From contig CAVVNR010000003.1 of assembly GCA_963749715.1 (NCBI GenBank), positions 178,049-242,048 on the forward strand: a stretch of DNA of 64,000 bases. Direction: 5' to 3'. Source of the stretch: Roseiarcus sp963749715. Lineage in GTDB: Bacteria > Pseudomonadota > Alphaproteobacteria > Rhizobiales > Beijerinckiaceae. The notes beneath the pieces are model-generated. The model saw nothing but the letters and a program-made list of their open reading frames with translations, did not search any database and had not been told where the DNA came from. The number at the start of each line of letters is the position of its first letter. Within the stretch, counting starts at the first letter, position 1. Below, one piece after another: positions 38,908 through 47,761 of this stretch. The translations under genes were made by a program, and so were the position numbers.

Positions 38908-40115
38908 GACTTGACCAGCCGCCATTGCGCAATCGGCATCGCCGCGCGCCAGCCGGAGTAGCGCCCGACCGGCTCGGCGTGCGCGATCGCGATCTGCGCA
39001 AGCTCGCCGCCGTGACGCCGGCGCCAATCGACGCAGGCGGCCTGCGTCTCCAGCGTCACCGCGTTGACGACAAGCCTGCCGCCGGGCGCAAGCGCGCCGA
39101 CAGCGCGCTCGATTGCGTCCGGAGCGCCCGCGCCGCCGCCGATGAAGATCGCATCCGGCGCGGGCAAGTCCGCCAACGCCCCGGGCGCTTCGCCGGTCAC
39201 AACCGAGAGGCCCGGAACGCCAAAAGCCAGAGCGTTGCGGGCGATCCGCGCCGCCCGGTCGTGGCGAGCCTCGACGGCGACCGCGCGGTTGGCGGGGTCG
39301 GTGAGCATCCACTCGATCGCCACCGAGCCCGAGCCCGAGCCTATGTCCCACAGGAGTTCGCCGCGGCCCGGCGCGAGCTGGGCGAGCGTCACCGCGCGGA
39401 TGTCGCGCTTGGTGATCTGCCCGTCATGCTCGAACCAGTCGTCGGGCAGGCCGGCCGCCCGCGGCAGGACGCGCGCGCCGCGGTCGACGATGACCTCGAG
39501 CGCGATGGTGTTCAAGGCGGCGACGTTGTCGAGCGCGTAGGCGCGCGCCTCCGTCGCGCGAACCCGCTCGCGCGGGCCGCCCATCGCCTCGCAGACCGTG
39601 AGCTTCGATCGCCCCATGCCGCGCGCGGTCAGTAGCGCCGCCAGCTTGGCTGGGGTGGCGTCGTCCCAGGAGATCGCCAGAATTCGCGCGCCGGCCTGAA
39701 GGTGCGGGATGATAACCTCGAGCGGCCGGCCGTGCAGCGAGAGCAACGCACAATCCTGCTCGCTCCAGCCAATCCGGGCAGCGGCGAGGGCGAAGGCGGA
39801 GGGCGCGGGAACGCAGATCATTTGGTCCGCAGCGAAGCGGCGCATCAGCATCGCGCCGACGCCGAAGAAGAACGGATCCCCGGTCGCAAGCACGCAGACG
39901 GAGCGCCCGCGATGAGCCTCGATGGCGTCGAGGGCGTTCTCAATTGGCGACGGCCAGACGAACGTCTCGGCGGCAAGCGGCCCGGCGAGAGCGAGGTGGC
40001 GCGCTCCGCCGACGACGAACGCCGCTTGCGCGACGAGCCGGCGCGCGGCAGGAGAGAGGCCGTCGATCCCGTCCTCGCCGATGCCTACGACGGCGAGCCA
40101 GCGTTCCTTGCTCAC
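38904..40115 (-). CDS. cobL: Precorrin-6Y C5,15-methyltransferase (decarboxylating)
   Basis: The 403-residue protein joins the CbiE-like methylase (about 1-200; WLAVVGIGEDGIDGLSPAARRL and VCVLATGDPFFFGVG) to a CbiT-like Rossmann methylase (about 215-400; LWDIGSGSGSVAIEWMLTDP). Together they methylate C5 and C15 and decarboxylate the acetate at C12. The fused form is typical of the aerobic pathway. It starts with GTG 40115, only 11 bases from the divergent cobK start, so any promoter must lie within cobK coding DNA. Confidence 0.95.
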   Translation of the reverse strand: MSKERWLAVVGIGEDGIDGLSPAARRLVAQAAFVVGGARHLALAGPLAAETFVWPSPIENALDAIEAHRGRSVCVLATGDPFFFGVGAMLMRRFAADQMICVPAPSAFALAAARIGWSEQDCALLSLHGRPLEVIIPHLQAGARILAISWDDATPAKLAALLTARGMGRSKLTVCEAMGGPRERVRATEARAYALDNVAALNTIALEVIVDRGARVLPRAAGLPDDWFEHDGQITKRDIRAVTLAQLAPGRGELLWDIGSGSGSVAIEWMLTDPANRAVAVEARHDRAARIARNALAFGVPGLSVVTGEAPGALADLPAPDAIFIGGGAGAPDAIERAVGALAPGGRLVVNAVTLETQAACVDWRRRHGGELAQIAIAHAEPVGRYSGWRAAMPIAQWRLVKS

Positions 40116-40126
40116 GGAGCCACCCC

Positions 40127-40882
40127 CTGAAGCGCCTTCGCCTGCTCATTCTCGGCGGCACGTCGGAAGCAAGCGCGCTGGCGCGGCGGCTCGCCGAAGA
40201 GCCAGAGGTCATGGGCGTTCTCTCGCTTGCCGGCGCGACCGCCAACCCCGCGCCCGCGCCAATTCCTCAGCGCATCGGCGGCTTCGGCGGCGCCTCGGGG
40301 CTCGCGGCCTATCTCGCCGGGGAACGCATCGACGCGGTGATCGACGCGACTCATCCTTTCGCCGCCAGAATGTCGGCCAACGCCGTCGCTGCCTGCAGTG
40401 CGACCCGCACGCCCCTCGTCGTCTTCACCCGCCCGCCGTGGACGCCCGAGCCGGGCGACCGATGGGTGGAAGTCGCGACCATCGAGGAGGCGGCCGATGC
40501 GCTGGGACCGGCGCCGCGGACGGCGTTCCTCACCCAGGGGCGGCTGCAACTCGCGGCCTTCGCGCGCGCGCCGCAGCACCGCTACATCGTGCGGGCGATC
40601 GACCGGCCGGCTGAAATCGACGCCCTCCCCGGCTTCAAGCTGATCCTGGCGCGCGGCCCGTTTTCGCTTGCCGACGAGCTCGAGCTCATGAAGCGCGAGC
40701 GGGTCGATTCGCTGGTGACGAAGAACAGCGGCGGGAGCGCGACCTACGCCAAGATCGAGGCGGCGCGCGCCCTCGCCATCGAGGTCGTCATCGTGCGTCA
40801 GCCAGCAGCGCCGGAGGCCGAAGCGCTGCGCGATCTCGACGCGGTCATGGCCTGGATCGCCTCTCACCGCCGAGCCCCGTAG
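40127..40882 (+). CDS. cobK: Precorrin-6A reductase
   Basis: CobK reduces precorrin-6A to dihydro-precorrin-6A with NADPH. The text LKRLRLLILGGTSEASALARRLAEE, AVIDATHPFAARMSANA, FTRPPWTPEPGDRW and LVTKNSGGSATYAKIEAARAL are family signatures. No ATG, GTG or TTG is available at the expected place. The best start is CTG 40127, seven bases after GGAG, which fits the usual N-terminus; a base error turning ATG into CTG is possible. It overlaps cobJ at the 3' end (convergent, 19 bases) and diverges from cobL by 11 bases. Confidence 0.88.
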   Translation: MKRLRLLILGGTSEASALARRLAEEPEVMGVLSLAGATANPAPAPIPQRIGGFGGASGLAAYLAGERIDAVIDATHPFAARMSANAVAACSATRTPLVVFTRPPWTPEPGDRWVEVATIEEAADALGPAPRTAFLTQGRLQLAAFARAPQHRYIVRAIDRPAEIDALPGFKLILARGPFSLADELELMKRERVDSLVTKNSGGSATYAKIEAARALAIEVVIVRQPAAPEAEALRDLDAVMAWIASHRRAP

Positions 40883-41622
40883 GCGCGCGGGGTCACCATC
40901 CATGCCCGCGCGCCGTCGCGGGCGATGAAGCGCGTTTCGCTCGAGCCAACCAGGATCAGCGTCGCCATGTCGGCGAGGTTCGCATCCGCTTCGCCAAGCG
41001 TCGTCAGGGTCAGCATCTCGTCGCCGCGCCCGACCGCACGGGCGAAAGCGACCGGCGTCGTCTCCGCTTTCAAGCGCCGCAGAAGGTCGAACGCTTGCGT
41101 GATGCGGGTCGGCCGCGCTCGCGAGGCAGGGTTATAGAGCGCGATGACGAAATCCCCCTCACACGCCGCGCGAAGCCGGCGCTCGACCATCGCCCACGGC
41201 TTGAGGTTGTCGGAAAGCGAGACGGCGCAAAAATCGTGGCCGAGCGGCGCGCCGAGCCGCGCCGCGGCCGCCTGCATCGCGGTCACGCCGGGACTGACCG
41301 CAACGTCGAGCTCGAGCCACCGGGGGTTCTCCTCGATCGCCTCGAACACCGCCGCGGCCATCGCAAAGACGCCCGGATCGCCGCCCGAGACGACCGCAAC
41401 CGCGCGTCCTTCAGCCGCGAGCGTCAGAGCGAGCCGGGCGCGGATGAGTTCGGCGCGATTGTCGCTGGCGTGGGCGCGCTGGTCTGCCCGCAAGGTCAGG
41501 CGCTCAAGATAGGGGGCGTAGCCGACGAGGTCGGTCGCCCCCGCGATCGCCGCGCCGGCCTCCGGCGTCATCCATTCGGCGGGGCCGGGACCGAGCCCGA
41601 CGATCATGACCCGGCCGCTCAC
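40864..41622 (-). CDS. cobJ: Precorrin-3B C17-methyltransferase
   Basis: CobJ methylates C17 and contracts the ring. The 252-residue protein starts MSGRVMIVGLGPGPAEWMTPEA and shows the family blocks YAPYLERL, VAVVSGGDPGVFAMAAAVFEAI and SPGVTAMQAAAARLGAPLGHDFCAVSLSDNLKPW. GTG 41622 overlaps the frame-corrected TGA of cobI. It is the last gene of the riboswitch-headed run. Confidence 0.95.
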   Translation of the reverse strand: MSGRVMIVGLGPGPAEWMTPEAGAAIAGATDLVGYAPYLERLTLRADQRAHASDNRAELIRARLALTLAAEGRAVAVVSGGDPGVFAMAAAVFEAIEENPRWLELDVAVSPGVTAMQAAAARLGAPLGHDFCAVSLSDNLKPWAMVERRLRAACEGDFVIALYNPASRARPTRITQAFDLLRRLKAETTPVAFARAVGRGDEMLTLTTLGEADANLADMATLILVGSSETRFIARDGARAWMVTPRAYGARR

Positions 41623-42349
41623 GGCCGGCGCCCCGGCCCGGCGCGAGGATCAGCGAGAAATAAGGCGCGGCGTCGTCCCGCTTCTGAGCTAGTGGCGTCA
41701 CCACTTCGCCCGGCATCGTCGCGCGCTCGACATAGATTGCGCGCTCGGCCATGTCGGTGGCGATCAGCGCTTCCTTCGCGCGCGCGAAGTTGCGGCCGAT
41801 CTTCATGATCACCGCGGCGTCGGCGAGCGCGAGCCGGCGCGTGAGCTCGTCCAGCGGCAGCGTCGCCGGCAGCACCACGAGCGCGTCGTCGCCCCAGGTC
41901 ATCGGCGCGGAGGCCGCGCCCCAGGCGCCGCAGATGCTCGAAACCCCCGGCACGATGGTGACGGCGAAGCGCTCGCGCAAGCGGATGAAGAGATGCATGA
42001 ACGAGCCGTAGAGCAACGGGTCGCCCTCGCTGAGCAGCGCGACGTCGCGGCCGGCCTCGAGATGGCCTGCAATCGCGATCGTGCTTTCCTTGTAGAAGCG
42101 CGCCAGCGCCTCGCGATAGGGCGGATCGTCGAAATGCGACTCGTCTGTCATCGGATAGAAGAGTGGGAGCTCCAAGTGCGATGGCTTGAGCCAGCAGTCG
42201 ACGATGGCGCGCGCGTTCCCCCGCCGTCCTGCCTTGGCGAAGAATGCGACGACCGGCGCGGCGGCGATGACCCGGGTCGCCTTGACCGTGAGCAGCTCGG
42301 GGTCGCCTGGGCCGATCCCGACGCCGTAGAGCCGGCCGGGCGCGGTCAT
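41619..42349 (-). CDS. cobI: Precorrin-2 C20-methyltransferase; C-terminal frameshift
   Basis: CobI methylates C20 of precorrin-2. From ATG 42349 it reads MTAPGRLYGVGIGPGDPELLTVKA, with LLSEGDPLLYGSFMHLFIRL and VPGVSSICGAWGAA as family blocks, and ends near YFSLILAPG. As sequenced, the frame then runs on without homology to 41504, through cobJ. Adding one G to a GGG run near 41640 gives a proline-glycine-arginine tail and TGA at 41619-41621, exactly overlapping the GTG of cobJ as for the other genes here. The start overlaps the cobH stop (ATGA). Confidence 0.9.
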
Positions 42350-42975
42350 TCGGCGTCGCTCGCGAGCGCGTTGACGGCCGCCGCCGCCATTGCGCTGCCG
42401 CCCTTTCGCCCGCGCACCACGAGGGCCGGCAGGCCGCTCTCGATCAGCGCCTCTTTCGACTCCGCCGCGCCGACGAAGCCGACCGGCATGCCGACGATCG
42501 CGGCAGGACGCGGCGCTCCCGCGGCGACCGCCTCGAGCAGGCGAAACAGGGCCGTCGGCGCGTTGCCGATGGCGACCAAAGAGCCGCCGAGGCGAGGCAG
42601 CCAGAGCTCGATCGCCGCCGCCGTGCGGGTGGTGCCGAGCCTCGCGGCGAGTCCGGGCGTGGAAGGGTCTGAGAGCGTGCAGACCACATCGTTGCCCGCC
42701 GGCAGGCGGGCGCGCGTGATCCCCTCGGCGACCATGCGCGCATCGCAGAAGATCGGCGCGCCGCCTCGAAGGGCCTCGCGCGCCGCCGCGGCCGCGCCGG
42801 CCAAGAACACAAGGTCGCCCGCCGCCTCGACCATGCCGCAAGCGTGAATGACCCGGACCGCGACGCGCTCTTCGAGCGGCGAGAAGCGCTTGAGGTCGGC
42901 CTCGCCGCGGATAAGCGCGAAGGAGCGCCGATAGATCGCCGCAGCGTCCTTCTCGTAGTCGTAGCTCGGCTTCAC
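42346..42975 (-). CDS. cobH: Precorrin-8X methylmutase
   Basis: CobH moves the C11 methyl group to C12, forming hydrogenobyrinic acid. From GTG 42975 the 209-residue protein reads MKPSYDYEKDAAAIYRRSFALIRGEADL. It contains the catalytic histidine in VRVIHACGMVEAAGD. Other blocks are GAPIFCDARMVAEGITR, GNAPTALFRLLE and IVGMPVGFVGAAESKEAL. The GTG overlaps the cobG stop and the end overlaps the cobI start. An open frame extends upstream into cobG, but without similarity. Confidence 0.95.
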   Translation of the reverse strand: MKPSYDYEKDAAAIYRRSFALIRGEADLKRFSPLEERVAVRVIHACGMVEAAGDLVFLAGAAAAAREALRGGAPIFCDARMVAEGITRARLPAGNDVVCTLSDPSTPGLAARLGTTRTAAAIELWLPRLGGSLVAIGNAPTALFRLLEAVAAGAPRPAAIVGMPVGFVGAAESKEALIESGLPALVVRGRKGGSAMAAAAVNALASDAE

Positions 42976-44294
42976 GGGCGAGGCCCCTCGCCGAACATCT
43001 CCGCGACTTCGGTGACAATAAGCTGGTCGATCTCTGCGCTCGACAGGCCACGCCGTACTGGCGGATCGCTTGCCCTGCCGGCTCGAATGAAGTCGAAGCC
43101 CCCCTCGGTCGCGGTCAAGGTCGCCGCCGTCGCAGCCGGTCTCGCGCACCCTTTGGCGCAGCCGCTGACATGCAGGACGACGCCCTCCCCCTTTGGCAGG
43201 AGCGCCGCCCAGCGCGCGCCGTCCTCGCGCACCGGTCGACGGCCGTGCGCGCAGGCGGGCGCGCCCGGGCAAGCCGCAACGCGCAGGCGCGGCTCGTCGG
43301 CGCTGACGATGAATCCGAGCTCGGCGATCGAGTGGACCATCGCCTCGGCGCTCCGCGGGGAGAGGCCAACAATCAGAAAGGCCCGCCAGGGGGTAAGCCT
43401 GAGCCCATTCGCGCCGACCGTCCGCGCGCGCGCCATCAGCGCCCCGAATCGGCCGGCGTCGATTTCGCCGAACGCCGCCGCCGCGCCGACGACGGAGGTT
43501 GGCCCGAAGACGTGCGCGCCGAGGAGGTCGCGCAGCGACGTGCGCCTTTGCGAACGCGGGCGGGGGATCGTTTCATACCCCGCCGCGGCAAACACGGCCT
43601 TCGCCCCTCGCTTATCGACGAGCGCGCGCATTCGACGCATCGCGCCCTCGCCGGCGCCAGCGAGACGCACGAAAACACGCCCGAGCCGCGCCGCGATTTC
43701 CCCTGTCTCGGAGGGCGCGCATTCAGCCGCCCGCGCGTCCTCGCCGGCAAGATAGACCGCAAGCGTCCCGGCGCTTTCCGCCTCGAAGCGAATGTCGGCG
43801 TCGACCTCGCCGAGCGGCAGGCGGCCCTGCGCGTCGAGGACGAAACTGAACTTGGCCGGCAATCGGTGAAAATCCCGGTCCCCGGCAAGCCGCGTCTCGA
43901 GCGCGGCGACGCTCGGCCCGAGGTCGAGCAGAGATTCAGGATCGAGGTCGTCGAGCGGGCTGGCGACAATGTTGCGCAGACGCTCGACCTCGGGGTCGGC
44001 GTCGATGAGCTCAGCGTCGCCGAGACGGCGATGCAGATCGGAGAGCGCGCTTTTACTCAACCCGCGCAGATGCAGGTTGCCGCGCGAGGAAAGGCCGATT
44101 GCGCCGTTGCCGCATGCAAGAGCGCACTCCGCCACCACCGCGGCCTGGTCGAGCGACAATCGCCCTCTCGGCGCGCGCACACGGGCGATGAGCCCGTCGC
44201 CGGTCTCCATCGGCCGCAAGGCGCCCGGACACCAGCCCTTGCGACGGGGCGGCGTCGAGCCTGAGCCCTTGCGCACGGGCGCAACCGCGTTCAT
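42972..44294 (-). CDS. cobG: Precorrin-3B synthase (oxygen-dependent monooxygenase)
   Basis: CobG hydroxylates precorrin-3A using O2, defining the aerobic pathway. The 440-residue protein has the sulfite/nitrite reductase-like layout: RPMETGDGLIARVRAPRGRLS and SRGNLHLRG near the start, ferredoxin-like repeats, and the siroheme-type [4Fe-4S] cysteines in ACPGAPACAHG and HVSGCAKGCARP near residues 345-400. It overlaps cobN by ATGA (44291-44294) and cobH by GTGA. Confidence 0.94.
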   Translation of the reverse strand: MNAVAPVRKGSGSTPPRRKGWCPGALRPMETGDGLIARVRAPRGRLSLDQAAVVAECALACGNGAIGLSSRGNLHLRGLSKSALSDLHRRLGDAELIDADPEVERLRNIVASPLDDLDPESLLDLGPSVAALETRLAGDRDFHRLPAKFSFVLDAQGRLPLGEVDADIRFEAESAGTLAVYLAGEDARAAECAPSETGEIAARLGRVFVRLAGAGEGAMRRMRALVDKRGAKAVFAAAGYETIPRPRSQRRTSLRDLLGAHVFGPTSVVGAAAAFGEIDAGRFGALMARARTVGANGLRLTPWRAFLIVGLSPRSAEAMVHSIAELGFIVSADEPRLRVAACPGAPACAHGRRPVREDGARWAALLPKGEGVVLHVSGCAKGCARPAATAATLTATEGGFDFIRAGRASDPPVRRGLSSAEIDQLIVTEVAEMFGEGPRP

Positions 44295-47200
44295 GCGGCG
44301 TCCCGCGCGATCGACGCCAGAATGCGCGCGCTCGAATTGCGGCGCGAGAGCCAGAACCCGCGCCGCACCGCCTGTTCGAAGACAGCGGCCATGTGGCAGG
44401 CGGCCCGCCGATTGGCGCCGACCAGAAACGCGCGCACGGCGTCATCGCCGAGCGTCGCGTCGAACATGAGGTCGAACTGCGCGCTCTCGACCGCATTGGT
44501 CAGCGCCGCGAAGCAAAAGAGATTGTCGAGCGACTGGGCGATTTCCGCCGCGCCGCGGTGGCCGTGGCGCATCTGGCCCTGGAGCCAGCGCGGATTGGCG
44601 GCGCGGCCGCGCAACGCGCGCGCGATCTCCTGGGCGAGACCGCGAACCTTGGGCGCGCCGGGCGTGGTCGAATCGAGATGATAGAGCGCCGGACGCGCGC
44701 CGGCCTCGGCGGCTGCGGCGGCGAAGCCGCCTTCGTGCTCGGCGAAGGCGTCGGCGTCGAGCGCGTCCTGCCCCGGCAAGTCCTGCGCGTGAACAAAGGC
44801 CTCGGCGCCGGCGACGCGGGCGCGAAACGCCGCTGCCGCTTCCAGCGCCTCACCCTCGCCGTCGTAGGCATGGCTGGTCGCAGCAAGATAAGCCTCCGCC
44901 AGCTCCGACCGTTCAACCCAGTCGCCTCGGGAGATGCGCGGTCCGAGGCCGACCCCGTATGCGCCCGGCGCCGCGCCGAACACGCGCGCAAGGCTCGCGC
45001 CCTCGAGCCCGGCGAGCGGATTGTCGCCGGCGCTCTCTTCGAGGGCGGCGACCGCGCGAACGGCGGCGGCGAAGAGAGCGATCTGGCTCGGAAAGACGTC
45101 GCGGAAGAGGCCGGAAATGCGCAATGTCACATCGACCCGCGGCCGGCCCAGCATCGCCAGAGGCAAGATCTCGAAGCCGCTGACGCGGGTGGACGAAATG
45201 TCCCAGGTCGGCCGGCAGCCGATCAGCGCGAAAGCCTGGGCGAGATCGTCGCCGCCGGTGCGCATGGTCGCCGAGCCCCACAGGTCGATGACGATGCGTT
45301 TCGGCCAGTCGCCGTGATCCTGCGCGTAGCGCGCCAGGACCTCGTCGGCCGCGCGGCGGCCGATCTCCCAGGCGTTGCGGGTCGGCGCCGCGCGCGGGTC
45401 GATGGCGTAGAGGTTGCGCCCGGTCGGCAGCACGTCGAGACGGCCGCGCGCCGGCGCGCCCGCCGGGCCGGGAGAGACGAAGCGGCCGCCGAGCGCCCGC
45501 AGAAGCCCAAGCAATTCGGCTGGCCCACAGGCGGCTGCGCGTTCGCTCAACGTCTCTTTGGCCGCCGTGTCGAGATCGAGGCTGGCGGCAAAGCCGTCGG
45601 CGCTCTCGGGCGAGCGGCCGAACACGTGCAGGCCGTCGCCGATGCGCATGTCCTTGAGATCGCAGAGCCAGGCGTCGAGGGCGACGAGGGCTTCCTCGGG
45701 CGATTTGCCTTCGGCGGCGCATTCCCTGAGCAGCCCGCTCTCGCGCCCGCGCTCGAGGATGAGTGTCGCGATGGCGCGGGCGCGGCGCGGATCGAGGCCC
45801 TGGGCCTCGGCGAATTCGTCGAACAGCCCCTCGAGCTCGAGCGCCGCGCCATGCGATCCGGCGGCGATCAGCGGCGGCGTCAGATGGCCGATCGCAACCG
45901 CGCCGATGCGGCGCTTGGCCTGAGCCGCTTCGCCCGGATTGTTGACGATGAACGGGTAGACGACCGGCGTCGGGCCGAGAAGGACTTCGGGCGCGCAGGC
46001 CTCGCTGAGCGCAACCGCCTTTCCCGGCAGCCATTCCAGCGTGCCGTGAGCGCCGAGTTGGATGATCGCGTCGACGTTCTCCTTGCGCGTGAGCCAGAAA
46101 TGGAACGCGACATAGCCGTGCCGCGGCGGCAGGTTGAGATCGTGATAGTCGCCCTTGCGCGAGGCGGCATCGCCGCGGTCGGGCTGGGTGGCGACGATGA
46201 GCTTGCCGAGCCGGAGGTAACGAAAACAGAACGCGCCGCCGACCGCATCGCGATCCTCGGCCGGCTCGCCCCAGGCGACGAGCAGCGATCGCCTGAACTC
46301 CGGCGGCGTCAAGGCCAGCTCGGCCTCGTATTCGGCCAGCGTGAAGGTCGACGCGAGCGGCCCTTCGGCGAGGGCGACGATCAGCGAGGGCGCGTCGAGA
46401 TCGCAAGCGACGTCATATCCCGCCGCGCGCAGGGTCTCGCAAATGGCGACGGCGCTTGCGGGCGTGTCGAGCCCGACCGCGTAGCCCGTGCGCCCGCCGC
46501 GCGAAGGATAGTCCGGCAGGACGCAGGCGAGGCGCTTGTCCGCGGGCGTCTTGCGCCTGAGATTCGCCCACCGGCGGGCGAGCTCGGCGGCGAAATCGAC
46601 ACGGTCGGCGAGCGGCTGGTGCGCGACGGCGCCGAATTCGGTGCGGGCGTCGGGGCGCTTCGCCGCCTTGAACGAAATGGCCCGGCTGAGGATTCGCCCG
46701 TCGATCTCGGGCAGAGCGACATGCATCGCCAGATCCGCCGGGCCGAGGCCGCGCGGCGACGCCCGCCACGCTTCGAGACTGACGCCGGCGAGCACGGCCT
46801 GGATGACTGGCGCATCGAGCGCGTCGAGCGCCGTTCCGTCAGCCGTGTCGAGGCGAGCGGAGAAGGCGGTGGCGTTGAGCACGACGTCAAAGCGGCGGCG
46901 ATCGAGAAAAGCGCGCAGGCCGTCGAGCGCCGCTTCATCCTTGAGGCTGGTGACAAAGACGCTCGTGGTCGCGAAACCTTTACCACGGAGCGCCCGGGCC
47001 AAGGCCTCGATCGGCGCGACATCGCCGGCGAGAACGATCGAGCGATAGAAGACAATGAGCGCGTGCGGCGCGCTCGGCCCGGCCTCGAAGCAAGCGCTGT
47101 CAAAGCAGCCGAAGGCGCTGATGGGAGTGGGCGGCGGCGCGGCGCTCGCTGCGCCGATTTCTGCGGCGAAACAGGCGAGGCACGCCGCCATGTTTTGCGC

Positions 47201-47638
47201 GCCGCCTTCGTCGAAATAGCGCCATATCTGCTGAACGGCGCCGCTCCCGAGCGTCGAAGCCTCGTTGAGGCGCGCATCCCGGCGCCGGTCCCCCGGCAGG
47301 AGGGCTAGCTTGACGCCGCGCCGGCGCGCCAGCGCCGCCAGTTCGTCGACGCCGTAGCGCCAATAGTCCGCGCCCCCGAGCACGCGCGCGACCACGAGCT
47401 TCGCGTTCGCGCAGACGCGCTCGAGATAGAGATCAATCGAGAACGGATGGCGAAGCGAGGCGAGCGAGGCGATCCTCAGCGTCGGCATCGGCTCGGGGGC
47501 CGCGTCATAGGCGCGCGCGAGCGCGTTGAGATCGCTGTCCGAAAACGAGAGAAAGACGACCTCCGCGGGGGTCTGGCCGAGATCGACCGCCTCGACCGTT
47601 TCGTCGAGCGAGCGGACCTCGATGCGGGGGACATGCAT
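44291..47638 (-). CDS. cobN: Cobaltochelatase large subunit CobN
   Basis: CobN binds hydrogenobyrinic acid a,c-diamide and inserts cobalt with the ATPase subunits CobS and CobT, which are not in this window. From ATG 47638 (MHVPRIEVRSLDETVEAVDLGQ) the 1115-residue protein shows the chelatase H-subunit blocks: LPPRHGYVAFHFWLTRKENVDAIIQLGAHGTLEWLPGK near the middle and RIVIDLWGSATMRTGGDDLAQAFALIG later. It ends with ALYHLDSTTPGAPKVRGL and a final domain including MRHGHRGAAEIAQS. Length is slightly short for the family (about 1100-1270). The start was placed at Met12 of the longer frame, which begins inside a repeat element. Confidence 0.95.
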   Translation of the reverse strand: MHVPRIEVRSLDETVEAVDLGQTPAEVVFLSFSDSDLNALARAYDAAPEPMPTLRIASLASLRHPFSIDLYLERVCANAKLVVARVLGGADYWRYGVDELAALARRRGVKLALLPGDRRRDARLNEASTLGSGAVQQIWRYFDEGGAQNMAACLACFAAEIGAASAAPPPTPISAFGCFDSACFEAGPSAPHALIVFYRSIVLAGDVAPIEALARALRGKGFATTSVFVTSLKDEAALDGLRAFLDRRRFDVVLNATAFSARLDTADGTALDALDAPVIQAVLAGVSLEAWRASPRGLGPADLAMHVALPEIDGRILSRAISFKAAKRPDARTEFGAVAHQPLADRVDFAAELARRWANLRRKTPADKRLACVLPDYPSRGGRTGYAVGLDTPASAVAICETLRAAGYDVACDLDAPSLIVALAEGPLASTFTLAEYEAELALTPPEFRRSLLVAWGEPAEDRDAVGGAFCFRYLRLGKLIVATQPDRGDAASRKGDYHDLNLPPRHGYVAFHFWLTRKENVDAIIQLGAHGTLEWLPGKAVALSEACAPEVLLGPTPVVYPFIVNNPGEAAQAKRRIGAVAIGHLTPPLIAAGSHGAALELEGLFDEFAEAQGLDPRRARAIATLILERGRESGLLRECAAEGKSPEEALVALDAWLCDLKDMRIGDGLHVFGRSPESADGFAASLDLDTAAKETLSERAAACGPAELLGLLRALGGRFVSPGPAGAPARGRLDVLPTGRNLYAIDPRAAPTRNAWEIGRRAADEVLARYAQDHGDWPKRIVIDLWGSATMRTGGDDLAQAFALIGCRPTWDISSTRVSGFEILPLAMLGRPRVDVTLRISGLFRDVFPSQIALFAAAVRAVAALEESAGDNPLAGLEGASLARVFGAAPGAYGVGLGPRISRGDWVERSELAEAYLAATSHAYDGEGEALEAAAAFRARVAGAEAFVHAQDLPGQDALDADAFAEHEGGFAAAAAEAGARPALYHLDSTTPGAPKVRGLAQEIARALRGRAANPRWLQGQMRHGHRGAAEIAQSLDNLFCFAALTNAVESAQFDLMFDATLGDDAVRAFLVGANRRAACHMAAVFEQAVRRGFWLSRRNSSARILASIARDAA

Positions 47639-47647
47639 GGCGCTACC

Positions 47648-47737
47648 GTCATTGCGAGCGAAGCGAAGCAATCCACGAGAACGCCGGGCGTCCTTCGCTC
47701 CTTTGGATTGCTTCGTCGCCGCGCTTCTCGCAATGAC
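47648..47737. repeat. Palindromic repeat with nested arms, between cobN and cobW
   Basis: GTCATTGCGAG (47648-47658) pairs with CTCGCAATGAC (47727-47737), and inside it GAAGCAATCCA (47665-47675) pairs with TGGATTGCTTC (47704-47714); all 11-bp arms are perfect. This element family is widespread in alphaproteobacteria. A degenerate copy lies at 49270-49350. Confidence 0.75.
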
Positions 47738-47761
47738 GACTTGAACGACACATCGCCTTCC

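Noticed and set aside
41504..41618. Extension of the cobI frame through cobJ
   Set aside because: The extra residues have no similarity to CobI. A single G restored near 41640 gives a stop that overlaps the cobJ start exactly.
44393..47308. A 971-codon plus-strand frame opposite cobN
   Set aside because: Shadow of cobN; low-complexity Arg/Glu/Gly content and no homology.
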